DNA of 64,000 nucleotides, taken from contig JAVCCP010000007.1 of NCBI GenBank assembly GCA_030765405.1, forward strand, positions 62,001-126,000, written 5' to 3'. Source of the stretch: Candidatus Ancaeobacter aquaticus (GTDB taxonomy: Bacteria; Auribacterota; Ancaeobacteria; Ancaeobacterales; Ancaeobacteraceae). Positions within the stretch are counted from its first letter, which is position 1; each line of letters begins with the position of its first letter. Under the pieces are notes generated by a model, which was not told the origin of the DNA, ran no database searches, and saw only the letters and a program-made list of their open reading frames with translations. Positions 33,176 through 42,396 of the stretch are shown one piece after another. The translations under genes were made by a program, and so were the position numbers.

Positions 33176-34192
33176 GTGAAGAAAATGTATAGAGCGATGA
33201 TTATTGATGATGAACAGGGAAGCATTGAAGCGCTTAAATGGGTTCTTAAAGATGATTTTAGTGTGCACACTTTTACCCAGCCAACAGTTGCAGTTACTTT
33301 TCTTGAGAAAAATCCTGACAGTATAGATATAGTATTTCTTGACCTGATGATGGATGAAATGAGCGGTGTAGATGTTCTGAAAGAAATTAAAAGAATAGCT
33401 CCGCGCGTAGAGTGTGTTGTTGTAACTGCATGTCGAGATAAGAATGTGATTCTCAATGTGTCGCAAAGCGGAGTGCATGATGTCATTGAAAAGCCATTTT
33501 CTGTCACAGAAATAAAAGATAAAGCTGAAAGTGCATTGCAAAAAAGTATAGAAAATAATTCTTTCCAGAGAGTCCACAGCATTATAGGGAAAGTGGTCCG
33601 TGAAAATAACAGACTTGCAGACATGCTGCTTACAAAAATATATGACAATGATCAAGTTATATCAGGTCATTCTCGGCGTGTGTCAGATATTTTTTCACGC
33701 ATGACAAAAAGTTATTTTAATATCATAGATAATAAGAAAATTAATGAATTAAAGATGATGGCTTATCTCCATGATCTGGGTAAGCTTGGTATTCGGCAGG
33801 ATATTTTGAGGAAGAAGGATTCACTTGATAAATTCGAATATAATGAGGTAAAAAAACATCCGATTATAGGATATAAGATATTAAAAAAAGTTGAGTTTAA
33901 TGACAGCGCAATCGATGTAGTATTGCATCATCAGGAACGATATGATGGAATGGGATACCCTCATAGGCTTAAGGGGGATGAGATATCGCAGTTTTCCAGG
34001 ATGATCGCGGTGGTTGATGCATTTGATGCAATGACGGATAATAGACCTTATCGCAAGGGTGTTGTTAAGGAACGTGCTCTTTGTGAATTGAAAAGAAATT
34101 CAGGGACACAATTTGATCCACAATTTGTAGATTTTTTTGTTGATAACATGTATACTCTTACATGTGAAAATAGAAAGACTGTCAAAATCTAG
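33176..34192 (+). CDS. Response regulator with HD-GYP c-di-GMP phosphodiesterase domain
   Basis: The protein (338 residues) joins a receiver domain (residues 5-120: I-I-D-D-E, phospho-acceptor D56 in V-F-L-D-L-M-M, K-P-F) to an HD-GYP hydrolase domain. The HD pair is H199-D200 (Y-L-H-D-L-G-K), and the extended signature H251-H-Q-E-R-Y-D-G-M-G-Y-P followed by L-K-G-D-E-I is complete, so c-di-GMP hydrolysis is likely. The chosen start is GTG 33176 behind AAAAGGAGA; a longer frame to 32885 has no ribosome site. No histidine kinase is adjacent. c-di-GMP control of surface polysaccharide or attachment would suit the neighbourhood, but that is inference. Confidence 0.9.
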   Translation: MKKMYRAMIIDDEQGSIEALKWVLKDDFSVHTFTQPTVAVTFLEKNPDSIDIVFLDLMMDEMSGVDVLKEIKRIAPRVECVVVTACRDKNVILNVSQSGVHDVIEKPFSVTEIKDKAESALQKSIENNSFQRVHSIIGKVVRENNRLADMLLTKIYDNDQVISGHSRRVSDIFSRMTKSYFNIIDNKKINELKMMAYLHDLGKLGIRQDILRKKDSLDKFEYNEVKKHPIIGYKILKKVEFNDSAIDVVLHHQERYDGMGYPHRLKGDEISQFSRMIAVVDAFDAMTDNRPYRKGVVKERALCELKRNSGTQFDPQFVDFFVDNMYTLTCENRKTVKI

Positions 34193-34229
34193 TTCTAACA
34201 ATACTTCTTGCGATTGTCGATGTTTCCGT

Positions 34230-35528
34230 ATGGCCAGGGTTGTCAATAAGAAGTATTCCCTAAAACCATTTATTACCTCTATTTGTGTTGTTTTTGCCTG
34301 CATGTCACTTGTTTTATATACTGTGTGTACTGAAAATGCCTATTCAGAAGGAATGGACTCGCAGGTAAAAAAGTTTTTGAAGAAGGTAGAAAAAGATTCC
34401 TTTAAATATTTTCTGCATGAATCTAATCCGAATAATGGGCTTGTAAAAGATAGTTCTGATCCATACTCTCCCTGTAGTATTGCCGCCGTTGGTTTTGGTG
34501 TAACAGCACTTTGTATTGCTGAATCGCATGGATGGATACCCCACGAAGATGCGTATAATCGTGTACTTAATACACTCTATACATTTCGTGATCGAGTTAA
34601 GCACAAAAAAGGATTTTATTATCATTTTGTCAGCATGAAAACAGGCAAAAGGGTGTGGCGGAGTGAGGCATCATCAATTGATACGGCTCTTTTTATTGCA
34701 GGAGCGCTTTTTGCGGGTGAATTTTACAAGGGCACGGAAGTAGAGAAAATCGCAGATCAACTGTACCGAAGAGTGAATTGGAAATGGATGCTTAATGGCA
34801 AGAAGATACTCTGTATGGGGTGGAAACCTGAAACAGGTTTTTTGCCGTATTATTGGGATAGTTATAGCGAATCAATATTATTATACGCACTTGCGATCGC
34901 TTCCCCAACATATTCGATCCCAAAGAAGTCCTGGAGTGAGTGGGAACGGCCAATGGCTGATTCTAAGATTGGGCCGATGATATATTGTCTCACGGGTAGT
35001 TTGTTTGTCTATCAGTATTCGCATGCATGGATTGACCTTAAGTATCTCTATGACGGTGACATAAACTATTTTGATAATTCAATAAAAGCGACAATCTTAA
35101 ATCGAGAGTATTGCATTAAGAAGGCAAAAGATTTTCGTACATACGGTCTTAATTCATGGGGACTAACGGCAAGTTATGGTCCGTACGGATATAAAGGGTA
35201 TGGATCACGACCGGGCAGAGGTCTGCAGGATGGGACAGTAGCGCCGTGTGCTGTTGCGGGTTCGATACCTTTCGCGCCGACTATATGTATTAACGCTTTG
35301 GAATATATGTATAGACAGTTTGGAAACAAGGTTTATGGGAAATATGGATTCTATGACGCCTATAACATCGATAAGGAATGGTTTTGCAAGAAATATTTAG
35401 GAATAGATCAAGGGATAACAGTACTGATGATAGATGATTATCTTTATGGTACGGTATGGAAATATTTTATGAGAAACCGTTATATTAAAGATTGGGTCAA
35501 AAAGTGTATGATTGATAAAAGAAAATAA
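34230..35528 (+). CDS. Exported glucoamylase-family protein (PF10091-like)
   Basis: This 432-residue protein has an N-terminal export/membrane segment (about residues 12-35, I-T-S-I-C-V-V-F-A-C-M-S-L-V-L-Y), then an (alpha/alpha)6-type catalytic domain. Family landmarks include S-F-K-Y-F-L-H-E-S-N-P, G-L-V-K-D-S-S, A-A-V-G-F-G-V-T-A, F-Y-Y-H-F-V, E-A-S-S-I-D-T-A-L, W-D-S-Y-S-E, F-V-Y-Q-Y-S-H-A-W-I-D and N-S-W-G-L-T-A-S. This is the glycoamylase-like family found in cyclic beta-glucan synthases and many periplasmic glycosidases. ATG 34230 was chosen over an upstream ATG within the HD-GYP gene, although no clear ribosome site exists. Substrate unknown; a beta-glucan is a fair guess. Confidence 0.8.
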   Translation: MARVVNKKYSLKPFITSICVVFACMSLVLYTVCTENAYSEGMDSQVKKFLKKVEKDSFKYFLHESNPNNGLVKDSSDPYSPCSIAAVGFGVTALCIAESHGWIPHEDAYNRVLNTLYTFRDRVKHKKGFYYHFVSMKTGKRVWRSEASSIDTALFIAGALFAGEFYKGTEVEKIADQLYRRVNWKWMLNGKKILCMGWKPETGFLPYYWDSYSESILLYALAIASPTYSIPKKSWSEWERPMADSKIGPMIYCLTGSLFVYQYSHAWIDLKYLYDGDINYFDNSIKATILNREYCIKKAKDFRTYGLNSWGLTASYGPYGYKGYGSRPGRGLQDGTVAPCAVAGSIPFAPTICINALEYMYRQFGNKVYGKYGFYDAYNIDKEWFCKKYLGIDQGITVLMIDDYLYGTVWKYFMRNRYIKDWVKKCMIDKRK

Positions 35529-35603
35529 AGCACATTATGGCGTTGTCGCTAGTAGAAGGCATTTACGCTGTTATGTACGATTTTCATTACCGTTGATAAT
35601 AAG

Positions 35604-36284
35604 ATGCTAAAGAAAAAAGTTTTAATATTTGCAATAACCATATCACTCATCGTCCATTTTATTGCTTTTGGTGGATGGCGATATTTTTTTGGTGTAATAC
35701 CAAAAAAGATCAACTATATTGAATTTCTCCTTATGCATTATCGAAAAGCCCCTTTATTTGATAAAAATAAGGGACATGGAGGCAGCACAGGTAGTGTTCG
35801 AATTCCTTCTACGCGTGTCACTCCACCTAAAGTTGCCCCTGTGCCATTCGGAAAGCCGCTCGTCGGTAGTGTTCGTGTCTTGCCAAAGCCAAAAATTGAG
35901 GTTCGACCAGTAAAAGAGGTGCGAAAGAAAACCGGGACAGAAACAGAGATCGAATGGGTTGAAGTAAGTGAAAGTGAGCTTCGTACAGCAAATGTGGTAA
36001 TAAGTTACAAGAAACTGCTCCAAGAATTAATAATTCAGTTTCTTGAGTATCCGAAAGAAGAACGTGATAAAGGGATAACGGGAGAAGTTGTTGTTTCGTT
36101 TGTCGTATATAGAAATGGGAAGCTTAAGAAAGTGAGTATCCCAAAGAAACATATTTCCCCAGTTAAAGCATTTAATAATGCGTCAATAAGCGCGGTAAAA
36201 AAAGCATCTCACTTTTTCCCTCCTTTTCCTTCAAGCTGTAAAGAGCAAGAGATTGTTTTTCTCGTTAAAATACACTTTGAATGA
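35604..36284 (+). CDS. TonB-like energy transducer
   Basis: This protein (226 residues) has one N-terminal membrane helix (V-L-I-F-A-I-T-I-S-L-I-V-H-F-I-A-F), a Pro/Lys/Val-rich periplasmic spacer (about residues 65-120), and a TonB C-terminal domain (about 140-226) with G-I-T-G-E-V-V-V-S-F-V-V-Y-R-N-G-K, A-S-I-S-A-V-K-K-A and F-P-P-F-P. TonB couples the proton-motive force through ExbB/ExbD to outer-membrane transporters; those partners are not in the window. Its presence supports an outer membrane. The H in the membrane helix (S-L-I-V-H) matches the functional histidine of TonB. Confidence 0.85.
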   Translation: MLKKKVLIFAITISLIVHFIAFGGWRYFFGVIPKKINYIEFLLMHYRKAPLFDKNKGHGGSTGSVRIPSTRVTPPKVAPVPFGKPLVGSVRVLPKPKIEVRPVKEVRKKTGTETEIEWVEVSESELRTANVVISYKKLLQELIIQFLEYPKEERDKGITGEVVVSFVVYRNGKLKKVSIPKKHISPVKAFNNASISAVKKASHFFPPFPSSCKEQEIVFLVKIHFE

Positions 36285-36328
36285 TGTTTACACATGATTC
36301 CGTTGAAGGGATTGTCGTTGTTTTATTC

Positions 36329-36357
36329 TTGACTTTTTCAGTTTTAGAGGATATTTT
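36329..36357 (+). promoter_or_regulatory. Sigma-70 promoter of rpsU
   Basis: TTGACT (36329-36334), 17 bp, TATTTT (36352-36357); the rpsU ATG lies 38 bp downstream of the -10 box. Confidence 0.55.
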
Positions 36358-36394
36358 AAAAGCATTACCAAAAGTGTGGAGGGGGTGAGGATAC

Positions 36395-36562
36395 ATGACA
36401 ACAGTGACATTAAAGAGAAATGAACCGATAGAAAAGGCGTTACGGCGTTTAAAGAAAAAAGTTGATAAAGAAGGAATAATGAAACAGATTAAACAGCATC
36501 GTCATTACGAGAAGCCTAGCCAGAAAAAAAGGCGTAAGGCGAAAGATGCACGAAAAAGATAA
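36395..36562 (+). CDS. rpsU: Small ribosomal subunit protein bS21
   Basis: The 55-residue, strongly basic product reads M-T-T-V-T-L-K-R-N-E-P-I-E-K-A-L-R-R-L-K-K, later Y-E-K-P-S-Q-K-K-R-R-K and ends K-D-A-R-K-R. This is the bS21 family pattern (E-P-x-E-x-A-L-R-R-x-K, Y-E-K-P-S-x-x-R). bS21 helps the 30S subunit engage the Shine-Dalgarno region of mRNA. GTGAGG sits five bases before the ATG. It is monocistronic under its own promoter and is not next to dnaG or rpoD, its frequent neighbours. Confidence 0.93.
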   Translation: MTTVTLKRNEPIEKALRRLKKKVDKEGIMKQIKQHRHYEKPSQKKRRKAKDARKR

Positions 36563-36598
36563 CCGTTTGAACTGTATTTCTAAACTATAAAGTATACT

Positions 36599-37519
36599 AT
36601 GTATGCACTATCTACGGTCTGGAACGCTTGGAGAGCAAAAAATGGCAAGGAGATAATTGATCAGGCACAATCAATGGGTTTTTCACATATTGAGCTTGGT
36701 TCGTCCCTGTCTAAAATGCTCTACAATGAGTTAAAAGAAATGTATGAGGCTGGCAAAACTTCCATTGTCAGCCTTCATAATTATTGCCCATTACCGACTG
36801 TGCCCGAGAAGATCAATGCAACACCCGATATGTTTTTGCTTTCATCTCCAGATGAAGATGAAAGAAAGCGGGCTGTGAGCTTTACTAAAAAGACTATTGA
36901 TGCAGCTAAAGATGTAGGCGCACGTGTTGTTGTTATCCACCTCGGAAGAGTTGGTATACATTTTGATGGGTCAAGAAGATTGATACATCTCTTAGAAACA
37001 GATAGAGCATCTACAAAACAGTTCTCATTAGTAAGAAGTATTTTTTTAGCTAAAAGAGAAAAACATAAAAAGCCATATCTTGATGCTGCTATTCGGAGCC
37101 TTGAAGAACTTAATCAATATGCAACGAAACAGGAAATCAGGATAGGTGTTGAAAACAGGTACTATCTCAGAGAGATTCCATCGTTCGATGAAATAGGTGA
37201 AATACTCGATAGGTTTAAAGGGAGTAACGTTTTTTATTGGCACGATGTCGGACATGCCCAATTTAGAGAAAATCTTGGGTTTGAAACACATGATGATTAT
37301 TTAAAGAGTTATGGCGACAGGATAATAGGTGTTCATATACATGATATCGCAAAAAGCGATGATCACCGAGCACCTTTGACAGGTACTTTTAATTTTCGTA
37401 GGCTAAAACAATATATTAATAAAGAAACAATTAAAGTATTTGAAATACATCAGCCTGCAACAGCTCGTGATATAGAAAAGGGATTACAATTCTTTAAAGA
37501 GGAAATATGTCCGGAGTGA
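36599..37519 (+). CDS. Sugar phosphate isomerase/epimerase-like TIM barrel protein
   Basis: The 306-residue protein belongs to the xylose-isomerase-like TIM-barrel (AP endonuclease 2) superfamily. Signs are S-H-I-E-L-G, S-L-H-N-Y-C-P, G-A-R-V-V-V-I-H-L-G, G-V-E-N-R-Y, W-H-D-V-G-H-A and I-G-V-H-I-H-D, which place Glu, His and Asp metal ligands at strand ends. The superfamily includes sugar epimerases, inosose dehydratases and endonuclease IV; the sequence does not single out one. It overlaps the following DJ-1-like gene by 13 bp, so the two are co-expressed. Confidence 0.82.
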   Translation: MYALSTVWNAWRAKNGKEIIDQAQSMGFSHIELGSSLSKMLYNELKEMYEAGKTSIVSLHNYCPLPTVPEKINATPDMFLLSSPDEDERKRAVSFTKKTIDAAKDVGARVVVIHLGRVGIHFDGSRRLIHLLETDRASTKQFSLVRSIFLAKREKHKKPYLDAAIRSLEELNQYATKQEIRIGVENRYYLREIPSFDEIGEILDRFKGSNVFYWHDVGHAQFRENLGFETHDDYLKSYGDRIIGVHIHDIAKSDDHRAPLTGTFNFRRLKQYINKETIKVFEIHQPATARDIEKGLQFFKEEICPE

Positions 37520-38043
37520 ATAACGCTATATTAATGATAATCGCCCCGAACGAATTTCGTGATGAAGAGTATCTTGTTCCGAAAGACATTTTCGAGAGCG
37601 CTGAATATCATATCGTCACTGCATCAACTCGTACTGGTGAATGCATTGGCAAATTAGGCCATGTTGTTATAGCCGAGAAAACACTTCAGGATATAGATGT
37701 TAGGGAATATTGCGCCATCATATTTGTCGGCGGCAAAGGGTCTAAAGGTTTCTGGGACGATGCCTTGTGCCACAGTATTGCACGTGACGCCTTATCATTA
37801 GGCAGTATAGTTGCTGCTATTTGTAGTGCGCCGATAATATTTGCACGCGCAGGTCTTTTAGCGGGAAAGAAGGCGACATGTTTTTCAGGTGATGGGGAAC
37901 AGTTGCGTCTGTGTAACGCGATATATAATGAAAGTGACATTGAAATTGATGGGAACGTAATTACTGCTGATGGCCCTGCATCTGCAGAAAAATTTGCACA
38001 GGCTGTGCTGGGGAAGTGTGATACGTTGAAAGGACGGGAATGA
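37507..38043 (+). CDS. DJ-1/PfpI family protein
   Basis: This 178-residue protein has the DJ-1/PfpI fold with the nucleophile-elbow cysteine C106 in A-A-I-C-S-A-P and an acidic partner near E16-E21 (N-E-F-R-D-E-E). Relatives act as deglycases/glyoxalases, chaperones or proteases; the long-known PfpI protease motif is not distinguishable here. It overlaps both neighbours by a few bases, indicating an operon with the TIM-barrel gene and the membrane protein that follows. Confidence 0.87.
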   Translation: MSGVNNAILMIIAPNEFRDEEYLVPKDIFESAEYHIVTASTRTGECIGKLGHVVIAEKTLQDIDVREYCAIIFVGGKGSKGFWDDALCHSIARDALSLGSIVAAICSAPIIFARAGLLAGKKATCFSGDGEQLRLCNAIYNESDIEIDGNVITADGPASAEKFAQAVLGKCDTLKGRE

Positions 38044-39062
38044 AGAAGAGTGCCTTATTTACAATTGTACGTGTACTGATAACCATCCTGTGTTTCACCG
38101 TGCTTTTTTACAAAATGAGGGGAGATCTATCCAGCTTTGTTGAGTCAATAAAGCATGCTCATTTTCTGTGGTTTTTTATTGCGTTAGCATTGTTTACATT
38201 TTGTCCGTTTATTAGTGTGATTAGATGGGATTTATTGCTTAGGGTTCAGGGTGTGCGGATACCTTTTTTCCATCTTGTAAAATATTTTTTTATAGGGCTC
38301 TTCTTTAATAATTTCATGCTTGGTCTTACCGGTGGAGATCTTATAAAAGGATATTATGTCTATAAGGAAACGAAAGAAAAAAAAGCAGAAGCAGTTACAA
38401 CGGTATTGGTCGATAGAATTGTGGGGATGTTTGCACTCATTTTTGTAAGTGGCGTAGCATTATTGTTTTTATATGGTGATGAACGTTTTACTCATGCGAT
38501 TCATATCATATTTATTGTTTTGGGGGTATACCTCCTTTTGGGTATGATTTTTATGAAGAAAGAAGTATTAAAAAAGATTCCATTTGTTGAAAACATCTAT
38601 AATAGGTTGCCTTTTCGGCATACTATTACTAAAATATATCACGCGCTCTATATATACCGGCATAATAAAATAACACTATTCATAACAGTATTATTGTCAG
38701 TGCTCATGCAGGTGTTTATAATTATTGCAGTCTATTTGTTGGGGAAATGCTTTGGTGTTGTTCATGTGCCGTTTATTAATTATTTTGTATTTGTTCCCGT
38801 TATTTCGGTTGTTTCAGCGTTACCCATATCAGTAGGGGGGTTAGGTGTCGGGGAGAGCGCTTATGTGTACTTTTTTAATCTTATATATGAACAAAGTGCG
38901 AGGTATCTCGCTATGGCGCTTGGGTTGCGTGTTATAATGGTGCTCTGGAGCCTTGTTGGCGGTATATTTCTTTTATTGCCACAAAATAAAATATCAGAAG
39001 AAGAATTAGAGGAAGTAGAGAAGATAGAAGATCAAACTATTGAGGAGGATACAGAATTATGA
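38040..39062 (+). CDS. Integral membrane protein, UPF0104 / lysylphosphatidylglycerol-synthase TM type
   Basis: The protein (340 residues) has eight or so membrane helices and an acidic cytoplasmic tail (E-E-E-L-E-E-V-E-K-I-E-D...). Family signatures are F-L-G/G-L-F-F-N-N-F-M-L-G-L-T-G-G-D-L-I-K-G-Y-Y and V-D-R-I-V-G-M, then S-A-L-P-I-S-V-G-G-L-G-V-G-E-S. These are typical of the MprF-type flippase domain and AglD-like proteins without the synthase domain. It probably moves lipid-linked molecules across the inner membrane. It overlaps the next gene by 4 bp (ATGA), connecting it to the dTDP-rhamnose operon. Confidence 0.85.
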   Translation: MKKSALFTIVRVLITILCFTVLFYKMRGDLSSFVESIKHAHFLWFFIALALFTFCPFISVIRWDLLLRVQGVRIPFFHLVKYFFIGLFFNNFMLGLTGGDLIKGYYVYKETKEKKAEAVTTVLVDRIVGMFALIFVSGVALLFLYGDERFTHAIHIIFIVLGVYLLLGMIFMKKEVLKKIPFVENIYNRLPFRHTITKIYHALYIYRHNKITLFITVLLSVLMQVFIIIAVYLLGKCFGVVHVPFINYFVFVPVISVVSALPISVGGLGVGESAYVYFFNLIYEQSARYLAMALGLRVIMVLWSLVGGIFLLLPQNKISEEELEEVEKIEDQTIEEDTEL

Positions 39063-39514
39063 TAGATGGCGTGGAAACAAAAAAATTAAAAGTGTTGCCT
39101 GATGAACGCGGTCGTTTAATGGAGATTTTAAGAAATGATGAAGAAATGTTTATCAAGTTTGGACAAGTATATCTTACGACTGCATATCCTGGCGCAGTTA
39201 AAGGGTGGCACTACCATAAGAAACAAACTGATCATTTTGTTGTCATATCCGGCATGATGAAGGTTGTTTTATTTGACCAACGGGAAAAATCACCAACATC
39301 TGAAGAAGTAAACGAATTCTTTATGGGTGAACATAACCCTATGCTTCTATCTATTCCTCCTGGTGTTGTTCATGGTTTTAAATGTATCAGTGAAAAAGAA
39401 GCTGTTGTTATAAACTTACCGACAGAAGCATATGATTATAAAGTCCCTGATGAGTTTCGCATTCCCCCTGATTCAGAGGATATCCCTTATGATTGGGCGA
39501 GAAAAGATGGGTAA
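39059..39514 (+). CDS. rfbC: dTDP-4-dehydrorhamnose 3,5-epimerase-like cupin
   Basis: The 151-residue cupin has the RmlC-type start (V-L-P-D-E-R-G-R-L-M-E), the strand pattern G-Q-V-Y-L-T-T-A-Y-P-G-A-V-K-G-W-H-Y-H, and P-P-G-V-V-H-G-F. RmlC epimerises C3 and C5 of dTDP-4-keto-6-deoxyglucose. It is shorter than classical RmlC (about 180 residues) and lacks part of the C-terminal region. It could therefore be a 3,5-epimerase of the short archaeal type or a related cupin isomerase. The operon context (rmlA, rmlB, rmlD follow) favours the rhamnose role. Confidence 0.8.
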   Translation: MIDGVETKKLKVLPDERGRLMEILRNDEEMFIKFGQVYLTTAYPGAVKGWHYHKKQTDHFVVISGMMKVVLFDQREKSPTSEEVNEFFMGEHNPMLLSIPPGVVHGFKCISEKEAVVINLPTEAYDYKVPDEFRIPPDSEDIPYDWARKDG

Positions 39515-39619
39515 TTTCGTTAGTAGTTCACACCCATAAAATTTATAAGTAAATTTTTCTGGGTACAGTCCCCGTAGGGGATAGTTCATGGTTCATAGAT
39601 AAAGAAAAAAGGAGATGTT

Positions 39620-40345
39620 ATGAAAGGGATTATATTAGCTGGTGGTTTGGGGACAAGGTTATCTCCACTGACAAAAATTACCAATAAGCATCTTTTGCCT
39701 ATTTATGATAAACCCATGATTTATTATCCTATAGAAACACTTGTTGCAGCTGGGGTGAAGGATATTATTATTGTGACTGGCGGTAACAATGCGGGCGACT
39801 TTTTGCGTCTTTTAGGGAACGGAAAAGATTTTGGCCTAAAGCATATTAATTATACATATCAAGAAGGTGAGGGCGGTATTGCTCAGGCATTGGGACTTAC
39901 CGAACACTTTGTTGCAGGAGATAGAATAATGGTTGTCTTAGGCGATAATATTATTGAAGATGATATTACCTGTTATGTGGAAGACTTTAAAAAACAAAAA
40001 GATGGAGCAAAAATACTGTTAAAAGAGGTAGAAGATCCAGAACGTTTTGGGGTCCCTGTGTTTGATGGTGATACTATTGTAAATATTGAGGAGAAACCAA
40101 AGAATCCTCAAAGCAATTATGCGGTAACCGGTATTTATATGTATGATAGCTCAGTATTTGATATTGTAAAAAATCTCAAACCGTCATCGCGCGGAGAATT
40201 AGAGATAACCGATGTTAATAACGAGTATATACGGCGCAAAAACATGACGTACGGGACGCTCAAAGGATGGTGGACTGATGCGGGAACATTCGAGTCATTA
40301 TATAGGGCAACCAATCTTGTAACAAAAAAATTAGGAATAAAATAG
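39620..40345 (+). CDS. rfbA: Glucose-1-phosphate thymidylyltransferase
   Basis: RmlA makes dTDP-glucose from dTTP and glucose-1-phosphate. The 241-residue protein starts K-G-I-I-L-A-G-G-L-G-T-R-L-S-P-L-T and carries K-H-L-L-P-I-Y-D-K-P-M, L-G-D-N-I and E-K-P. It is shorter than E. coli RmlA (about 290), like the compact RmlA forms. AAAGGAG precedes the ATG. The 105-bp gap before it carries a small TCCCC-GTA-GGGGA hairpin (39569-39581) and the echo-like words TAGTTCATGGTTCATAG. Confidence 0.93.
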   Translation: MKGIILAGGLGTRLSPLTKITNKHLLPIYDKPMIYYPIETLVAAGVKDIIIVTGGNNAGDFLRLLGNGKDFGLKHINYTYQEGEGGIAQALGLTEHFVAGDRIMVVLGDNIIEDDITCYVEDFKKQKDGAKILLKEVEDPERFGVPVFDGDTIVNIEEKPKNPQSNYAVTGIYMYDSSVFDIVKNLKPSSRGELEITDVNNEYIRRKNMTYGTLKGWWTDAGTFESLYRATNLVTKKLGIK

Positions 40346-40397
40346 CAAAAACCGAAATACGAAAAACTAAAACATAATTGCTACAACAGGATATGAT

Positions 40398-41429
40398 ATG
40401 AACAACAAGAGAGTGTTAGTAACGGGTGGGGCGGGATTTATTGGTGCTAATTTTGTGCATTATGTGCTTGGAAAATATAAAAATATCCATGTCATCAATT
40501 TTGATAAACTGACGTATGCCGGGAATATGGATAATCTGAAAAGTGTGAGCAAAGACTCCAGACATACTTTTGTAAAAGGTGATATTGCAAACGAAAAAGA
40601 TGTAAAAAAGGTTTTTTCCCGTGGTATTGATATTGTGGTCAATTTTGCTGCTGAAACACATGTTGACCGGTCAATAGGGGATCCCAGTGATTTTATTAAA
40701 ACAGACATGATGGGAGTGTATAACCTTTTAGAGCAGGCAAAAATACGCGGCATTGAGAAATTTATCCAAATATCTACCGATGAAGTGTATGGAAGTATTG
40801 CAAAAGGATCTGCAACAGAGGAGAGCCCTCTTCTTCCATCAAACCCATATTCTGCTTCAAAATCCGGTGGTGATCGATTGGCGTATTCTTATTGGGCTAC
40901 GTACAATGTGCCTGTCATTATAACCCGCGCGTCAAATAATTACGGCCCATATCAGTATCCTGAAAAATTTATATCTCTTTTTGTGACAAATGCGATCGAA
41001 GATGTACCCTTGCCGCTATACGGTGACGGTAAAAATGTTCGTGATTGGCTCTATGTGCTTGATCATTGTGACGGAATAGATTTTGTGATCAAAAAAGGAA
41101 AAAATGGAGAGATTTATAATATTGGTGGGGGCAATGAGAAACAAAACAGGGAAGTGGTAGATACTATTTTAAAAACACTCAAAAAGCCATCGTCTCTTAT
41201 TCGTCACGTATCAGATCGGTTAGGACATGACAGACGGTATTCTCTTTCGATCAATAAAATAAAGAAATTAGGATGGAAACCGAAGAAGAGATTTGAAGAA
41301 GGTATTAAAGAAACCGTCATGTGGTATAACGATAATCAGTGGTGGTGGAAAAAAATTAAATCCGGTGAATTTAAGAAATATTACAAAAAGATGTACGGTA
41401 AAAGGATAAAAGAAGCTTCATCAAAATGA
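40398..41429 (+). CDS. rfbB: dTDP-glucose 4,6-dehydratase
   Basis: RmlB converts dTDP-glucose to dTDP-4-keto-6-deoxyglucose. This 343-residue extended-SDR protein has the NAD motif T-G-G-A-G-F-I-G (residues 9-16), the T-D-E-V-Y-G active-site Asp-Glu pair, and the Y-S-A-S-K catalytic Tyr/Lys near 151/155. R-A-S-N-N-Y-G-P and R-D-W-L-Y-V follow. It is second-last in the rfbCABD operon. Confidence 0.95.
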   Translation: MNNKRVLVTGGAGFIGANFVHYVLGKYKNIHVINFDKLTYAGNMDNLKSVSKDSRHTFVKGDIANEKDVKKVFSRGIDIVVNFAAETHVDRSIGDPSDFIKTDMMGVYNLLEQAKIRGIEKFIQISTDEVYGSIAKGSATEESPLLPSNPYSASKSGGDRLAYSYWATYNVPVIITRASNNYGPYQYPEKFISLFVTNAIEDVPLPLYGDGKNVRDWLYVLDHCDGIDFVIKKGKNGEIYNIGGGNEKQNREVVDTILKTLKKPSSLIRHVSDRLGHDRRYSLSINKIKKLGWKPKKRFEEGIKETVMWYNDNQWWWKKIKSGEFKKYYKKMYGKRIKEASSK

Positions 41430-42304
41430 CATCTTCAGAGATAAAATACCTTGTTCTTGGTGCAAACGGTCTTCTTGGAGCCCAGCTTACAGCCTATCTC
41501 GGGAAAAACTGTATTCCTATCTATGGTCCTCACTCAGCGTTATCTGATCCTGATGCTTATAGAATTGATATATCCAATGAGAAAAAAGTAAGAGAACTTA
41601 TTCTCAAAGTCTCTCCGGATGTAGTAGTAAACACTGTTGCAATGGCTGATGTAGATTGGTGTGAAAAGAACTCTGTTGCTGCATATGCGGTCAATGGCCA
41701 CGGGGTAGAATATTTGGCAACTGCGTGTAATGAAGTATCTGCGTCATTTGTACAGATCAGTACCGATTATATGTTTGATGGGAGCAAACAATCACCATAT
41801 ACCGAAGAGGATCCTCCAAACCCTATTAATGAATACGGCAAAAGCAAACTGCTTGGTGAAGAAATGGCACGTATTGCTGATAAGCATCTCATAGTACGTG
41901 TTGCCTGGCTATATGGAGATTACAAGACAAATTTTGCGTGTAACATTGTTGATAAAGCTAGACGAAACCAAATGCAATATGTTATTGCCGATCAAATCGG
42001 CACGCCGACATATACCAAAGACGTATCTGATACAATTGTCCAATTAGTAAACCGGTCACAAACGGGTATATATCACGTCGTTAATGGGGGCGCTTGCTCT
42101 CGATATCAACAAGCGCGAAAGATCTGCGAAATAGCTGGTTTTGACCCAGAAAAAATAAACCCAATTCAATCGAAAAAATCCTCGCGTATAGCGATTCGAC
42201 CCCATTATTCTGTTCTTGATACAGCAAAACTTGTTGATAACGCACATATTTCAATGAGACCTTGGCAGGAAGCAATTAGTGAATATGTGAAGACGCTTTT
42301 ATAA
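41426..42304 (+). CDS. rfbD: dTDP-4-dehydrorhamnose reductase
   Basis: RmlD reduces dTDP-4-keto-L-rhamnose to dTDP-L-rhamnose. The 292-residue SDR protein has L-G-A-N-G-L-L-G at the N-terminus, T-D-Y-M-F-D-G, and the Y-G-K-S-K catalytic Tyr/Lys. The gene overlaps rfbB by 4 bp (ATGA) and ends the operon. Together rfbC, A, B and D make a full dTDP-L-rhamnose supply for the glycosyltransferases downstream. Confidence 0.93.
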   Translation: MTSSEIKYLVLGANGLLGAQLTAYLGKNCIPIYGPHSALSDPDAYRIDISNEKKVRELILKVSPDVVVNTVAMADVDWCEKNSVAAYAVNGHGVEYLATACNEVSASFVQISTDYMFDGSKQSPYTEEDPPNPINEYGKSKLLGEEMARIADKHLIVRVAWLYGDYKTNFACNIVDKARRNQMQYVIADQIGTPTYTKDVSDTIVQLVNRSQTGIYHVVNGGACSRYQQARKICEIAGFDPEKINPIQSKKSSRIAIRPHYSVLDTAKLVDNAHISMRPWQEAISEYVKTLL

Positions 42305-42396
42305 ATCTACCTCTCATACCTGCATAATATATGTAAATACCTGTAATTTAACATTTTAGATAGTCTTTATTAGTCCCTTTTTTTACAGCGCAAGCC